Assembly: GCA_030220185.1 (NCBI GenBank)
Contig: JASPKZ010010239.1
Location: forward strand, 1,692,001 to 1,756,000
DNA length: 64,000 nt
Direction: 5' to 3'
Origin: Diploptera punctata
Taxonomy: Eukaryota; Arthropoda; Insecta; Blattodea; Blaberidae
Position 1 is the stretch's first letter, and every line of letters begins with the position of its first letter. The translations under genes were made by a program, and so were the position numbers. Below, piece after piece: positions 33,726 to 43,503 of the stretch. The notes below the pieces were generated by a model that worked only from the letters and a program-made list of their open reading frames with translations, did not search any database and was not told the DNA's origin.

Positions 33726-33764
<39 letters not shown>
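33704..33764. repeat. (ATT)n microsatellite
   Basis: ATT units with one TTG interruption join the LINE end to the SINE head. Confidence 0.92.
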
Positions 33765-33765
33765 G

Positions 33766-34115
33766 TCCACCGCTGTGGTCTCGAGGTAGCGTACTGCCAT
33801 GTCACGCAGCGGGCCCGGGTTCGATCCCCGGTCGGGGCAGTTTTTCTGGGTGAGGTTTTTATCGGGGTTTTTCCTCACCTGTAAGACAAATGTCAGGAAA
33901 ACTTTAAGGCCCAAACGGTCCCCGAAATCATATGGCCATCATCCTTATCATTATCATCCTTACCATTATCATTATTATCATCATCCTTCACCGGTGTGGA
34001 AAGCAACGGGAAGCTACCACACCTACACAATTCCCTAGTAAAGCTGCAAGCATAGCATGAAAATGCTATGATTGCAGTGAAGGACCTGCCTTCGGGCAGA
34101 ATTACTATGGATGGA
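33766..34115 (+). mobile_element. SINE-1 copy F, full length
   Basis: Complete head, body, ATC/ATT stretch and hairpin end (CTGCCTTCGGGCAG, then CTATGGATGGA). It lies between two ATT microsatellites. Confidence 0.93.
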
Positions 34116-34118
34116 TTA

Positions 34119-34120
<2 letters not shown>

Positions 34121-34193
<73 letters not shown>
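34121..34193. repeat. (ATT)n microsatellite
   Basis: About 24 units, directly between SINE-1 and SINE-2. Confidence 0.93.
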
Positions 34194-34194
<1 letters not shown>

Positions 34195-34548
34195 GTCCGC
34201 CGCATGGTCTAGTGATTACGTTCCTTGTCTCTGGTCCGAGGGTCGCGAGTTCAAACCCGTCTGGGTTCGATGGATTTTTATCATGTAAAATCCACTGGTC
34301 GAGGCTTCCGGGAGGGACGTTAAGCCGTGGGTCCTGAGGCTGAAGATTTCCACGCTCGTAAAAGAACCGCAAGCCTGAATAAAAATACCTCTGTGCAAAA
34401 TTTAACCGACCTTCATTGATCCAAGTAATAGGACCTTAGTTACCTATTAAATTTCTCATTGGGGCGATGTGTAAACCACATATCACTCGTTGACATCTAT
34501 AGGTAAATAGGCGTAAATAAATTAGCTTGGTTAAAAGACTCACTAGGA
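34195..34548 (+). mobile_element. SINE-2 copy, divergent
   Basis: Head GTCCGCCGCATGGTCTAGTG, B box GAGTTCAAACCCG, body GGCTTCCGGGAGGGACGTTA. Subfamily differs from 36036. Confidence 0.82.
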
Positions 34549-34847
34549 AGCACCTGTGTCCCCACTTGGAACGTATGGGGTATATAGTATACATACAGTT
34601 TAATTATAATTTTTATTTCATTTTATTTTATTTAGCAGCTTTCACAATGTTTCACAATAACTTCCTGCGCCCAATTAATCTACTGTCATTCGCCTCCGTA
34701 TCTCTCTGTCATTCCAAACTCCATCGACCAATCATTTTTTCTTCTTTTTGCACTTTTTCTTCCCCCTTTTCGTTTACACTATTTTTCCTTCTTGGTTTAT
34801 CTTATTGTTTTACCTTTTTGTTAACTATTAATTTCACATATAGACGC
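34549..34847. other. No feature recognised
   Basis: T-rich sequence; the open frame is composition-driven. Confidence 0.35.
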
Positions 34848-34967
34848 AAGTACAGGACACACACCCAGACCCAAGGTGGAGATTTAAAATCCCCTACCCC
34901 GCCGGGAATCGAACCCGGGTCGCCGAAGTGGAAGGTAGGGACCCTACCGACTACGCCACGGCGACGG
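34848..34967 (-). mobile_element. SINE-7, tRNA-derived
   Basis: Minus strand: GCCGTGGCGTAGTCGGTAGG (A box) and ACCCGGGTTCGATTCCCGGC (B box), then GGGGATTTTAAATCTCCACC and a TGTGTCCTGTACTTG tail. Only copy in the window. Confidence 0.72.
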
Positions 34968-35199
34968 ATAACTCTAAACACCATCAATCCACGTTATTTT
35001 TGGCAATCCTCTTCTTCTTCCAAGTTTCACCCATTCTATTATTATCCTTGGGAATCTGTAATCTGTCTTTCTACCATTTTAATTACTGTATTTGTTTTTT
35101 ACGAAATCCAGAATTGAAGTTTGAACAATCATCTTTCGTTTAATTACATTGTTCATTTATTTTTTATTATTATTAGGAATATTCCACATTACAGACGTC

Positions 35200-36035
35200 C
35201 CCCTTTAACTCAAAGTGATTTGACACCAGAAGTTTCTGCTTAAATTATATTCTTCCCTCAAACTCTAGCTTCCATACATTTCCTCATTCCACCAATCCAA
35301 CTTTTTCTAGGTCTACCTCTTCCAATTCTTCCATTGGCTTTCCAATCAAGGATTTTCTGTGCTATTCAATCTTCTTCCATTCATATGAGGTGTCCATACC
35401 ATTTGAAATGTGTTTTCCTGTTTTAATTTTTTTTTTCAATTTGCAAAAGTTCCTGTATTGTGCTGTTTCTGATTTGATCATGTCTTCAAATTCTTGTCGA
35501 TCGCCTTCAAAAATCAATTTCAACTGCTAACAGCGTATTGACTTATTGTCTACTTCCTGTTCATGTCCCGGACTCATATAATAAAAAGAATTGTAACAGG
35601 ACTTTAAATGTGGTTTTGTCTACTTTGTAGGCTATATTATATTTCTATTCCAAAGAAATGAGTTAAGCTTATCAATGGTTTTTCTTCCATCGGTTATTCG
35701 TCTTTGAATTTTTGTTGTTGAATTCTCATTTCTATCTAAAATAGATCCCAAGCATTTAAAACTTTTAATATTGCATTTTCTTCCTGAATTACATTTTAAC
35801 TCATCTGTTCTGTCAAATGAAAGATATTCTGTTTTATTACAATTAATTTTTAATCCCCATTTTTTGTAATCTATCTCTAATTTCCTTAATATGAAACATG
35901 CATCATCCGGATCCTGGGTAATCACCACATGATCATCAGCGAATAGTAAATGGCGGAGGTAATGATTGTTTTCTGTTTGAATTCCCATATATTTGTAGTG
36001 TTTTGATAAATTATTTGTACAATTATATATATTCG
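35200..36035 (-). pseudogene. RTE-type LINE (group C) with FADD motif
   Basis: The frame 35632-36040 (minus) carries HYLRHLLFADDHVVI (RT active-site motif F/YxDD), GLKINCNKTEYLSF (the next RT block) and FKCLGSILDRN. Downstream (35200-35630) are stops and a degraded W.....KR...GRPRK.W.-like end. The upstream reading into 36096 is SINE-2 sequence, so the LINE is 5'-truncated by that SINE junction. Confidence 0.8.
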
Positions 36036-36439
36036 TCAGCGGCGGTGGACTAGTGGTTATGCTCCTTGCCTCTGGTCCTAAGGGTCGCGGGTTCAAACCC
36101 GGCCGGGGTCGATGGATTTTTTAGGACGGAAAATCCAAGGAGCAAGTCCTCCGGGAGGGACTTTAAGCCGTGGGTCCAGAGTCTGAAGATTTTCAGGCTC
36201 GTAAAAAATCCTTAAGCCTGAATAAAAAGGCCTCTAAGCAAAATTTACCGAATTTTCCCGTCCTAGTACTACCTTGGTTTCCTAGATGTCAGTATGAGGC
36301 GGAACGCTGACCACGTATCACTCTAAATGATATCTATACGAAAACAAGTATAACTAAATTAGTATGGTTCAAATTCTTCCCTGTAGGGGGAGAGCGCCTA
36401 AATCTCTGTAAAGGGAAAACATAGGCTTATAATACAATA
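36036..36439 (+). mobile_element. SINE-2 copy, full length
   Basis: Head GGCGGTGGACTAGTGGTTAT, B box GCGGGTTCAAACCCGGCCGG, tail ATAGGCTTATAATACAATAC. Closest relative is 29741-30142 on the other strand. Confidence 0.92.
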
Positions 36440-36454
36440 CACAAATGTATATAT

Positions 36455-37108
36455 TCCATGGACGCCAGACATTCCAGTTCTTCCCAAGAGTCCAGAAAAG
36501 AATGCAGACTACATGGATGACTCCAAGCCACTACACCACACAAATCCTCTAGGGGCATGGACTGTTCCGCTCCAAACTGTACGAAAGAGGACGTGCCGAC
36601 TCACCTCTCTGTGATTGTTTCAACCACGGAGAGGACGACGTAGTCCACGTGCTCTATCAATGTACTAAGTGCAATGTCTTCAGGCAAGAGCTGGAGGAAG
36701 CAGCCATGATCGGTGAAACAGAATGGCCGCTCGTCTTAGCATTCTGGACCGGGAAGGAAGCCTTCAAATCCCTCACCAAATACACAAGAAGACTCTTGGG
36801 ATTAAGAAGAGACGAAGACCAGCGGATACAAGAGAGGCATTAAAATCATCACCAGTCTACTACTACTACACACACATATACACAAACAAGCACTAAACAC
36901 ACAGTCATATACATACATTAACAAACATACACAAACAAACAAAACACACTTTATTTTAATTTTATGTAACAACTACACACTTCAAATACCAGAATTGTAC
37001 ATTTATTATGTATTTCAATGAAGATAAGATATAGATAGAGACATAGAGCAGACCTGGGCATTATGCCCGAGGTAACCCGGGGGGTGGTGGTGGGGCTCTA
37101 AATAAATA

Positions 37109-37110
<2 letters not shown>
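36455..37110 (+). pseudogene. R1/Jockey-type LINE 3' end with zinc-knuckle coding
   Basis: The coding remnant (36460-36843) has a T.QIL.GHG.F pattern, RADSPLCDCF, EDDVVHVLYQCTKC and FRQELEE. This is the C-x-C...H...C knuckle after RT in R1/Jockey-type LINEs, ending in a stop after RIQERH. The 3' UTR has GGCATTATGCCCGAGGTAAC and ends in AAATAAATAAT with (AT)n. 5'-truncated. Confidence 0.78.
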
Positions 37111-37112
<2 letters not shown>

Positions 37113-37139
<27 letters not shown>

Positions 37140-37300
37140 CATGATTGGAAAAATAAATGCCTGGACGGGATTTATTTTTCTTATCATGTCATATTAAGCT
37201 CAATGCCAAAAATTTAATTACAACATATATATATATATATATATGTGTGTATATGTATGTATATATATTGAATACCAATAGCAATTGAATATATATATTG
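37113..37300. repeat. (AT)n tracts around a tRNA-end / TTATTTTTCTTATCAT repeat
   Basis: (AT)n at 37113-37139, then TGCCTGGACGGGAT (the reverse complement of the 3' end of the tRNA-like at 2295-2364), TTATTTTTCTTATCAT, TATTAAGCTCAATG, and more (AT)n with GTGTAT at 37222-37270. It is another copy of the repeat at 2064-2130 and 2350-2390. Confidence 0.65.
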
Positions 37301-37374
37301 AAAATAAAAAAACCTTGAAATATACCTTATGATGTCTGGAATTTTTCTGAAACTCTATTTTCAATCTTATAATA

Positions 37375-37680
37375 TTGATTTGTCATTTATATTCGCTTCT
37401 TCTAGCGCTTTCCAGTTCAATACTCTGGGCACACTTTAACAGATCAATCGAAATCAAATCTGCTGGTTGCAATTTCTCTCGGCATTTCTCTAACGCTTGT
37501 CTCAGTATGAATATACCAGTATTATCAGTACATGATTTGCCTGCAGTAAAACTCGCTTTGTTTTTACGTACCTTTCTATTCTCTATCTAATTTGTGTTTT
37601 ATGATACGAGTGAATATTTTCATAAGTGAGTTATTTACGCATGTCCCTCTATAATTACTACAGTTCGTTCTCTCTCCCTT
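37375..37680 (-). pseudogene. Non-LTR reverse transcriptase fragment (fingers/palm)
   Basis: The minus strand reads NCSNYRGTCVNNSLMKIFTR, KASFTAGKSCTDNTGIFILR, then a degraded D..KA.D-type block (IDLLKCAQSIE). These match the NYRGI..L and Q.GF..G.S..D blocks of non-LTR RTs. It lies directly against the (AAG)n tail of the next LINE copy, so two LINE pieces are in tandem. Confidence 0.7.
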
Positions 37681-37681
37681 C

Positions 37682-38530
37682 TTAAATATCGAGCTTCTTC
37701 TTCTTCTTCTTCTTCACTTCCTGGTTTAGGCAAGAGTTGCTTATTCCGTCTTCACTAATAGATCTAAGACCATCTCTTCCGAGGACGTCCGACATCTCTT
37801 CTTCCTCTTGGAAAATAATGGAAGATTTTATTTGGTAATCTACTTTCTTCCATCTTTTATGGAGTAGATCTGCAAGTTCTTCACGGATATCCTCTTTCCT
37901 TTTCTGGTTCATTCTAGTGCAGCCTTTTACTCTTCTTAAAAATTTCATCTCGGCTGCTTGGATTTTACTTTCTTGTTTGGTAATCCAGGATTCACTCCTT
38001 TACAAAAGGACAGGGACAGCCATTGTTTTATAAAATTTTAATTTTGTTTGTTTATGGGCTTTATTATTCAATGTTCTATTTATTGTACTACAAATAGCTT
38101 GAAACTGATGTGTTTTGTGTTCAATATCTTTATCATACCTATAGGTGATGTCACATCCTAAATATTTAAAGTGGGATACTTGTTCTATAATTTCGTCTCT
38201 AATTACTATTTTTGCACGCAGAGTATTTCTTCCACAAATGCCATTACTTTATGCTTATAAACCCCAATTTCATTTCTGAGGTTATAGTGCCTCGTGTAAG
38301 AATATTTGTATATAATTTCATAAGCTATTTTATCACTTTGTGTCATCCATATTTTTATAATTCTATGTTAATTCTATCAGATCCGCTGGCTTTCCCATTT
38401 TTTTTCCTTTATGGATACATGCTGCCATTTCATCCTCAGATATTTCCCAATCTATATAGCCATAAACTTTACCATCTTCCATGTATTCCGGCCTTTCTTC
38501 ATTTAATATTTTTATAGTATTGTTCCAATC
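37682..38530 (-). pseudogene. RTE-type LINE (group B), RT scrap plus C-terminus with (GAA)n tail
   Basis: Minus-strand order: 38530-38390 holds W.ISEDEMAACIHKGKK and GKPADLIEL (start of the RT palm, GKA.G.D-like). A deletion follows, then KLKFYKTMAVPVLL..SES (about 38030), MKFLRRVKGCTRMNQKRKED, and LNQEVKKKKKK from a (AAG)n tail at 37690-37712. The same 3' end occurs at 52440. Confidence 0.75.
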
Positions 38531-39062
38531 CTTTAGATTTCATATTTAATTACAATTATCATAAATTATGTAAGATTATATAAGATTAAACTAGAGTTAA
38601 AGCAAATATAAATGTAGAGTTATTTTAAATGCCTCCGTAAGCCAGGCCCTGTTTTTTTTTCAATTAAATTAATGTATACGTATTATTTATAAGAAATATT
38701 GCCAATTTAAAATTTAATTAAAGTTTATTTTATGCCAATAAATTGTGATGAAGTAATCATGGTGATAGTTATTTTAATTTTAGGTTTCAGGTAAACCCTT
38801 ATTTCTAATGATCGAATTTCACATATTGAGTTTCGTTGCGAAACATCGAAAATTGTGACAACTAGATCGATTTTTAAATCTTCGTTTCAGGTGAACTCCT
38901 ATACCTAATGGTCCTACTTTCTCTGGTTAACAAACTCAACCTTGATATTTTTACATTATTACTACATGCTAAGTTTAGTTTTGATAAACAAAAATTCAGG
39001 CCGTAAGAGCGTTAGACTTATATTAGGTTGGTCCTTGATTTCAACTTTTCGTGTATCATTTA
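38531..39062. other. Unassigned, with a weak ~108-bp repeat
   Basis: GGTTTCAGGTAAACCCTTAT (38783) and CGTTTCAGGTGAACTCCTAT (38883) start two related segments that share TAATGRTC. Otherwise featureless. Confidence 0.4.
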
Positions 39063-39070
39063 GTGCATTT

Positions 39071-39099
39071 GTATATATATATATATATATATATATATT
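39071..39099. repeat. (AT)n microsatellite
   Basis: About 14 AT units. Confidence 0.88.
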
Positions 39100-39654
39100 A
39101 GTTGGGGGTAGTGGACATTTCTAAAAATTACCGAAAATTACGATATGCGATTACGTCTAATGTGCAGTGCTGAAGACAAAATACGTATAAAAATAAATAG
39201 GTAATGATTTGGAATATTGGAGGCATTAGTTGTTGCCAGAATGGTTTCTAAGTTCCATTCGTAATCAATTGAGATGCTAAGAGTTAATGTAAGCCCAGTA
39301 AAATGGATGAACGTAAGAAGATTTTTGTAGAAAACGTGGAAAATAAGAGCAACCTCATTCATAAATAAGTAATGTGTAATTATTACTATTAAATAATTAT
39401 ACTCAGCTATTTTTTAAATTTTATATTATAATTGTAATGTTAACTATTGCTCTGTCTTTATATTATTATTACTAGTTTTTAGTATGTTGATACGTACTCT
39501 CAAAAGCACGTGCAAATTTCTGACTGTGCGATCCTCTTTTAAATCATATTGTATGTATTTTTACTCCAATAATATCATATTAGTATTACTAAAACATATG
39601 AAGTAAAATTTACACCAGGATTGGTCAGATCTCGGAAAGTGAGAGCAAAGTGCG
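39100..39654. other. No feature recognised
   Basis: AT-rich; nothing identified. Confidence 0.35.
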
Positions 39655-39766
39655 ATTTATTTTCGAAATCATAAAAAAAAAAATGTTCTGCCTAGAAAGA
39701 GATGGGCTGAAGTCGGAACGGGTCAACAGACCTAATCCATGAATGCAGATGATGATGATGATGAAA
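39655..39766 (+). pseudogene. RTE-type LINE (group B) extreme 3' end
   Basis: RWAEVGTGQQT-type codons and a (GATGAT)n tail, matching the end of 31600-32145 (GTCGGAACGGG, then CCTAATCC). Confidence 0.6.
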
Positions 39767-39915
39767 AAATGTTGTGTTAACATATGGACTGAAGCTGTTT
39801 ATATTCATATTCTGGGAGCTGTAGTTCTGCCAGCATGGTCAGCGTGTTCACTGCTTTGACTACACATGATTTTTTTGGGATATATCACAATAATATATAT
39901 ATATATATATATATA

Positions 39916-40244
39916 TCCATCCATAATAATTCTGCCCGAGGGCAGGTCGTTCAATGCAATCATAGCAATTTCTTGCTATGCTTTCCAGTTTTACTAGGAA
40001 ATTATAGGCCTAGATGTTATAGCTAGCCGTTGCTTTCCACACCGGTGAAGGATGATGATGATGATAATGATAAGGGTGATAATGATGGCCAGATGATTTT
40101 CGGCGACAGCTGGGTCCTAAGCTTCCAGACATTTGTCTTACAGGTGAGGAAAAACCCCGAAAAAACCTCACCTAGGGGTCTGTCCCGACCGGGAATCGAA
40201 CCCGGGCCTACTGCGTAGCAAGTTGTCCCGAAACCACAGTTGTT

Positions 40245-40246
<2 letters not shown>
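39916..40246 (-). mobile_element. SINE-1 copy G (left member of a head-to-head pair)
   Basis: Full length on the minus strand with a diverged head (TCAACAACTGTGGTTTCGGG). Hairpin end present (CTGCCCTCGGGCAG). Separated by a 41-bp (AT)n from copy H, whose head faces it. Confidence 0.9.

Positions 40247-40287
<41 letters not shown>
40247..40287. repeat. (AT)n microsatellite between two SINE heads
   Basis: Pure AT except for the first bases. Confidence 0.92.
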
Positions 40288-40290
<3 letters not shown>

Positions 40291-40635
40291 ACCGCTGTGG
40301 TCTCGAGGTAGCGTGCTGCCTTGTCACGCAGCAAGCCCGGGATCGATCCCCGGTCGGGGCAGTTTTTCTGGGTGAGGTTTTTATCGGGGTTTTTCCTCAC
40401 CTGTAAGAAAAATGCCAGGAAAACTTTAAGGCCCAAACGATCTTCGAAATCATATGGCCATCATCATCCTTATCATTATCATCATTCTTCACCGGTGTGG
40501 AAAGCAACGGGAAGCTACCACACCTACAAATCCCTAGTAAAGCTGCATGCATAGCATGAAAATGCTATAATGTTGTGTGATTCCGGGTTCTGTGGCCGTG
40601 GTCCATAGTTGGTGTTGATACCAGACGTTTCGCCC

Positions 40636-40902
40636 TCAACTGCGGAGGGCATCTTCAGTGGCGAGTGCTTCTAGGCGTGTTTCCTGGTCGGAAGATCTAC
40701 TTAGAGTGAGCTCTGTTGACGTTGTGGACGTTGTATTGATACTAGTGGTGGGAGCAGGGTGAGTGAGCGTGGCTCTTGCTGATTGGCTAATGGTCGTCTC
40801 CTTGTTATCCCTAGTGTTGATGCATTTATTTTCTAGTGTATGGTACCAGGCCTTAGGCAATTTGATACCTTCCTCTTTTCTGTTAATATTTTCTTTATGC
40901 TT
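40636..40902 (-). pseudogene. Penelope-like protein C-terminus, left arm
   Basis: An outward-reading frame with KHKENINRKEEGIKLPKAWY near its start and ATEDALRS then stop. The NR.EG..L...W pattern is that of the C-terminal tail that follows the GIY-YIG nuclease in PLEs. The upstream part is lost at the centre of the palindrome. The EDA codons overlap a hammerhead-like stem-loop (40624-40658). Confidence 0.68.
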
Positions 40903-40912
40903 GTATATTTCT

Positions 40913-41179
40913 AAGCATAAAGAAAATATTAACAGAAAAGAGGAAGGTATCAAATTGCCTAAGGCCTGGTACCATACACTAGAAAATAAATGCATCAACA
41001 CTAGGGATAACAAGGAGACGACCATTAGCCAATCAGCAAGAGCCACGCTCACTCACCCTGCTCCCACCACTAGTATCAATACAACGTCCACAACGTCAAC
41101 AGAGCTCACTCTAAGTAGATCTTCCGACCAGGAAACACGCCTAGAAGCACTCGCCACTGAAGATGCCCTCCGCAGTTGA
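40913..41179 (+). pseudogene. Penelope-like protein C-terminus, right arm
   Basis: Identical in translation to the left arm apart from the few residues contributed by the spacer. Ends ATEDALRS, with the stop at 41177-41179. The stem-loop pattern is at 41157-41191. Confidence 0.68.
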
Positions 41180-41333
41180 GGGCGAAACGTCTGGTATCAA
41201 CACCAACTATGGACCACGGCCACAGAACCCGGAATCACACAACATTATGATTACCGGCCGTAAAAGCCTGCATTCAATGAAAATGCTATGATTGCAGTGA
41301 AGGACCTGCCTTCGGGCAGAATATCTATGGATA

Positions 41334-42590
41334 TATATATATAACATAATTATTTTGTTACATTGAACTGAGTGGCCACCGAAACTCAGTCTATGATCCG
41401 ATTCAGTAAAGCTTTTCACTTCATAAAATATAATCTTTCTTGTTCGACAGAGGTGTACGGTAGTTGCTGCGAAGTACGATGCATATAATGAGGCATAGAT
41501 CAGATTGTTCGAACACATACAGAAAATATACAAGCCTGGATTTGGGATAATATCACATCAGTGTTACATCATGATAATGTTTATGTTGTATTGCATTTTG
41601 TTACATTATAATATGTTATGATATGCTAGGCTATGCAATTTTATGTTAATTTACATTACAAAACGAATGAGAGCTTGCGGATCAAAATGAGTCACGCTAT
41701 TACGGAATGATACCATACATTACAAGCAATGGGTTATGTTATATGATGTCATTATAAAAAAATTGCAGAATATTATATTCTTTCGGGGAAAAAAAGTAGA
41801 TTGTCTCTGAAATTTGGTAAATGTTGGCAGGACGCTAGTAGCTATTAATAATTAAAGTAATGAATCGTTTGATATCCTCACGTTATTTTAAAGTTATAAA
41901 AATTTACTTCTTTGTATTAATACTTATTAAAAAAACTTTATATCTAAAATAAGAAATACAGTGTAAAAGCATTTACAATGTTTTAAACAATATTAATCAA
42001 TACTTCGTTAATGCGAATACTTGCTATTTTAAAATTAATTAATTAATTAAAATATTTAATGTACTAAAAAGTGCAGAATATATTTTTCTGGTGTTTCATT
42101 TTTAGTTATATAAAAAAATAAACAAATCAAAACCCTATAAACTACAAATAAATTCATTTATTTTAGTCTATTAACATTTTTATTATCTGAATTTTAACAG
42201 ATCAAATCTCTGACTCTGATGTACAATGGATAAGTAAGATTTTATTTGAGCTTATGATATATTTCTTAAAATTAAAAAGTAAAGTTTCCTTGTATTGAGA
42301 AAAAAATTAACTATCGGAATTCACACCTTAATAATAAATTATTCATTAATCAAGTTGGGTTTTCTATTATTTTTCAACCAAAACTTTATTAAAAATGTAC
42401 CATATATTTCAATATGTGTCATTTTACAAATCCAAAATGATTAACTCCGTATATTTACTATGCATGTAATACATATATTACTCGCATTCGAATATAATGT
42501 AGTTTGTAATCAGTGGTAGATCGATATTAATATATTTTAATCATAACGTTATGAAATAAGTTATTGTCAACATAAGTACCAGTATTGGGT
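41334..42590. other. AT-rich region, no feature recognised
   Basis: About 1.25 kb of strongly AT-rich sequence with no coding frame over 60 codons after 41533, no boxes and no terminal repeats. Confidence 0.4.
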
Positions 42591-42593
42591 ATC

Positions 42594-42779
42594 TATCCTT
42601 CCATAGTAATTCTGCCCGAAGGCAGGTATTTCATGCTATGCCTTGCAGGTTTACTAGGGAATTATATATGTGGTAGCTTCCCGTTGCTTTCCACACTGGT
42701 GAAGGATGATGATAATGATAAGGATGATGATGGCCGGATGATTTTCGGTGACCGTTGGGCCCTAAGCTTCCTGACATTT
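42594..42779 (-). mobile_element. SINE-1 copy I, lacking its head
   Basis: The 3' hairpin end, ATC stretch and GGTCACCGAAAATCATCCGG body are present. The sequence breaks off at CAAATGTCAGG before the tRNA-like head. Confidence 0.85.
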
Positions 42780-43037
42780 GTTTATTTGGTATAATTAACT
42801 TATTTTTATATTCAACTGTATTTATCCAGTATTTTCAGGAATTAAATTTTACTTTTGGTCCACCTCTGAGGTATAACGATAAATTCGTTCCCGAACATAG
42901 CGGGGATGGCTTTAATCCTAGGTCGGAAGAAGTTTCTTGGGTATGGTTTCACATACTTCTTTAGCTGATCATTCATCTGGGGATACTCTACACCGTCTTA
43001 TAGCATGTCCCTTTGATCCCCAAGTGACATAAAAAAA

Positions 43038-43296
43038 GTAAAAAGTGCTGTAATCCCACTTCAGGCCTCAGGAGGCCCTTGGGGTAGTAAGAGACTAAGG
43101 CTCCCACTTTTCTGGACAATCAGCACTTCATGTCAGCCGGTTTGTCAGCCCTGCGTGACGGCTGCCTGTACCCCCAGAACAAACGTCTAGTACTCATTTC
43201 CGTTAGAAGCTGAGTCGACCCCAGGACTATATTGCCGCCAGAAGGTTTGGGTCAGTTTAAAAATCCTGACCCTATCGGGACTCGAACCCTCGACCT
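43038..43296 (-). mobile_element. SINE-3 copy, head truncated
   Basis: Minus strand: GGTCGAGGGTTCGAGTCCCG (B box), then AAACTGACCCAAACCTTCTG, GACGTTTGTTCTGGGGGTAC, and a 3' end CCAAGGGCCTCCTGAGGCCT. The A-box half is missing. Compare 49308-49602. Confidence 0.8.
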
Positions 43297-43379
43297 TCGT
43301 AGGATATGTAAAAGTACCCTTAAAGGGAGAGGTTAAACAAAGGAAAAAATATAAACTTTTGTTTTAATAATAATTATAC

Positions 43380-43503
43380 ATTTTATAATTGTGAAATTCA
43401 ACAAATCAATGGGAATCATTAATAGAGTTTTAAAACCTTCATTAGTACAAAAATCAACTCGTACTCGTCTTTATCAAATAATGGCTCGACCAGTCCTATG
43501 TTA
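43380..43503 (+). pseudogene. RTE-type LINE (group D), part before the Penelope insertion
   Basis: Reads KFNKSMGIINRVLKPSLVQK, STRTRLYQIMARPVLCYG. It is continued in frame terms by 44627 onward (LCYGSEAWTIRTRDESR). Confidence 0.8.

Larger units (their letters stand above)
40569..41276. mobile_element. Penelope-derived foldback element, 334-bp identical arms
   Basis: The left arm 40569-40902 and right arm 40913-41246 are inverted copies with no difference that I can see; a 10-bp spacer separates them. A 30-base tail without a partner (41247-41276, containing CGGCCGTAAAAG) completes the insert. Both arms encode the same PLE C-terminus, reading outward from the centre. The insert is therefore two 5'-truncated copies head to head. 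It is flanked by a 13-bp target duplication. Confidence 0.9.
40288..41332 (+). mobile_element. SINE-1 copy H, interrupted by a Penelope foldback
   Basis: The SINE runs 40288-40568 and resumes at 41277-41332. The 13 bases ATGAAAATGCTAT are present at both junctions (40556-40568 and 41277-41289), an exact target duplication inside the SINE 3' hairpin. Removing the insert gives a normal SINE-1 end. Confidence 0.93.

Noticed and set aside
33766..33838. SINE heads as genuine tRNA genes
   Set aside because: Heads recur many times with the same non-tRNA body attached and stems are imperfect; they are SINE promoters, not tRNA genes.
35632..36096. A single 154-codon protein MNPRPLGPEAR...FADD
   Set aside because: The first ~20 codons are SINE-2 sequence read on the minus strand; only the part after about 36035 downward is LINE.
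42885..43020. Another SINE-6 fragment
   Set aside because: Only scattered short matches; not enough to call.
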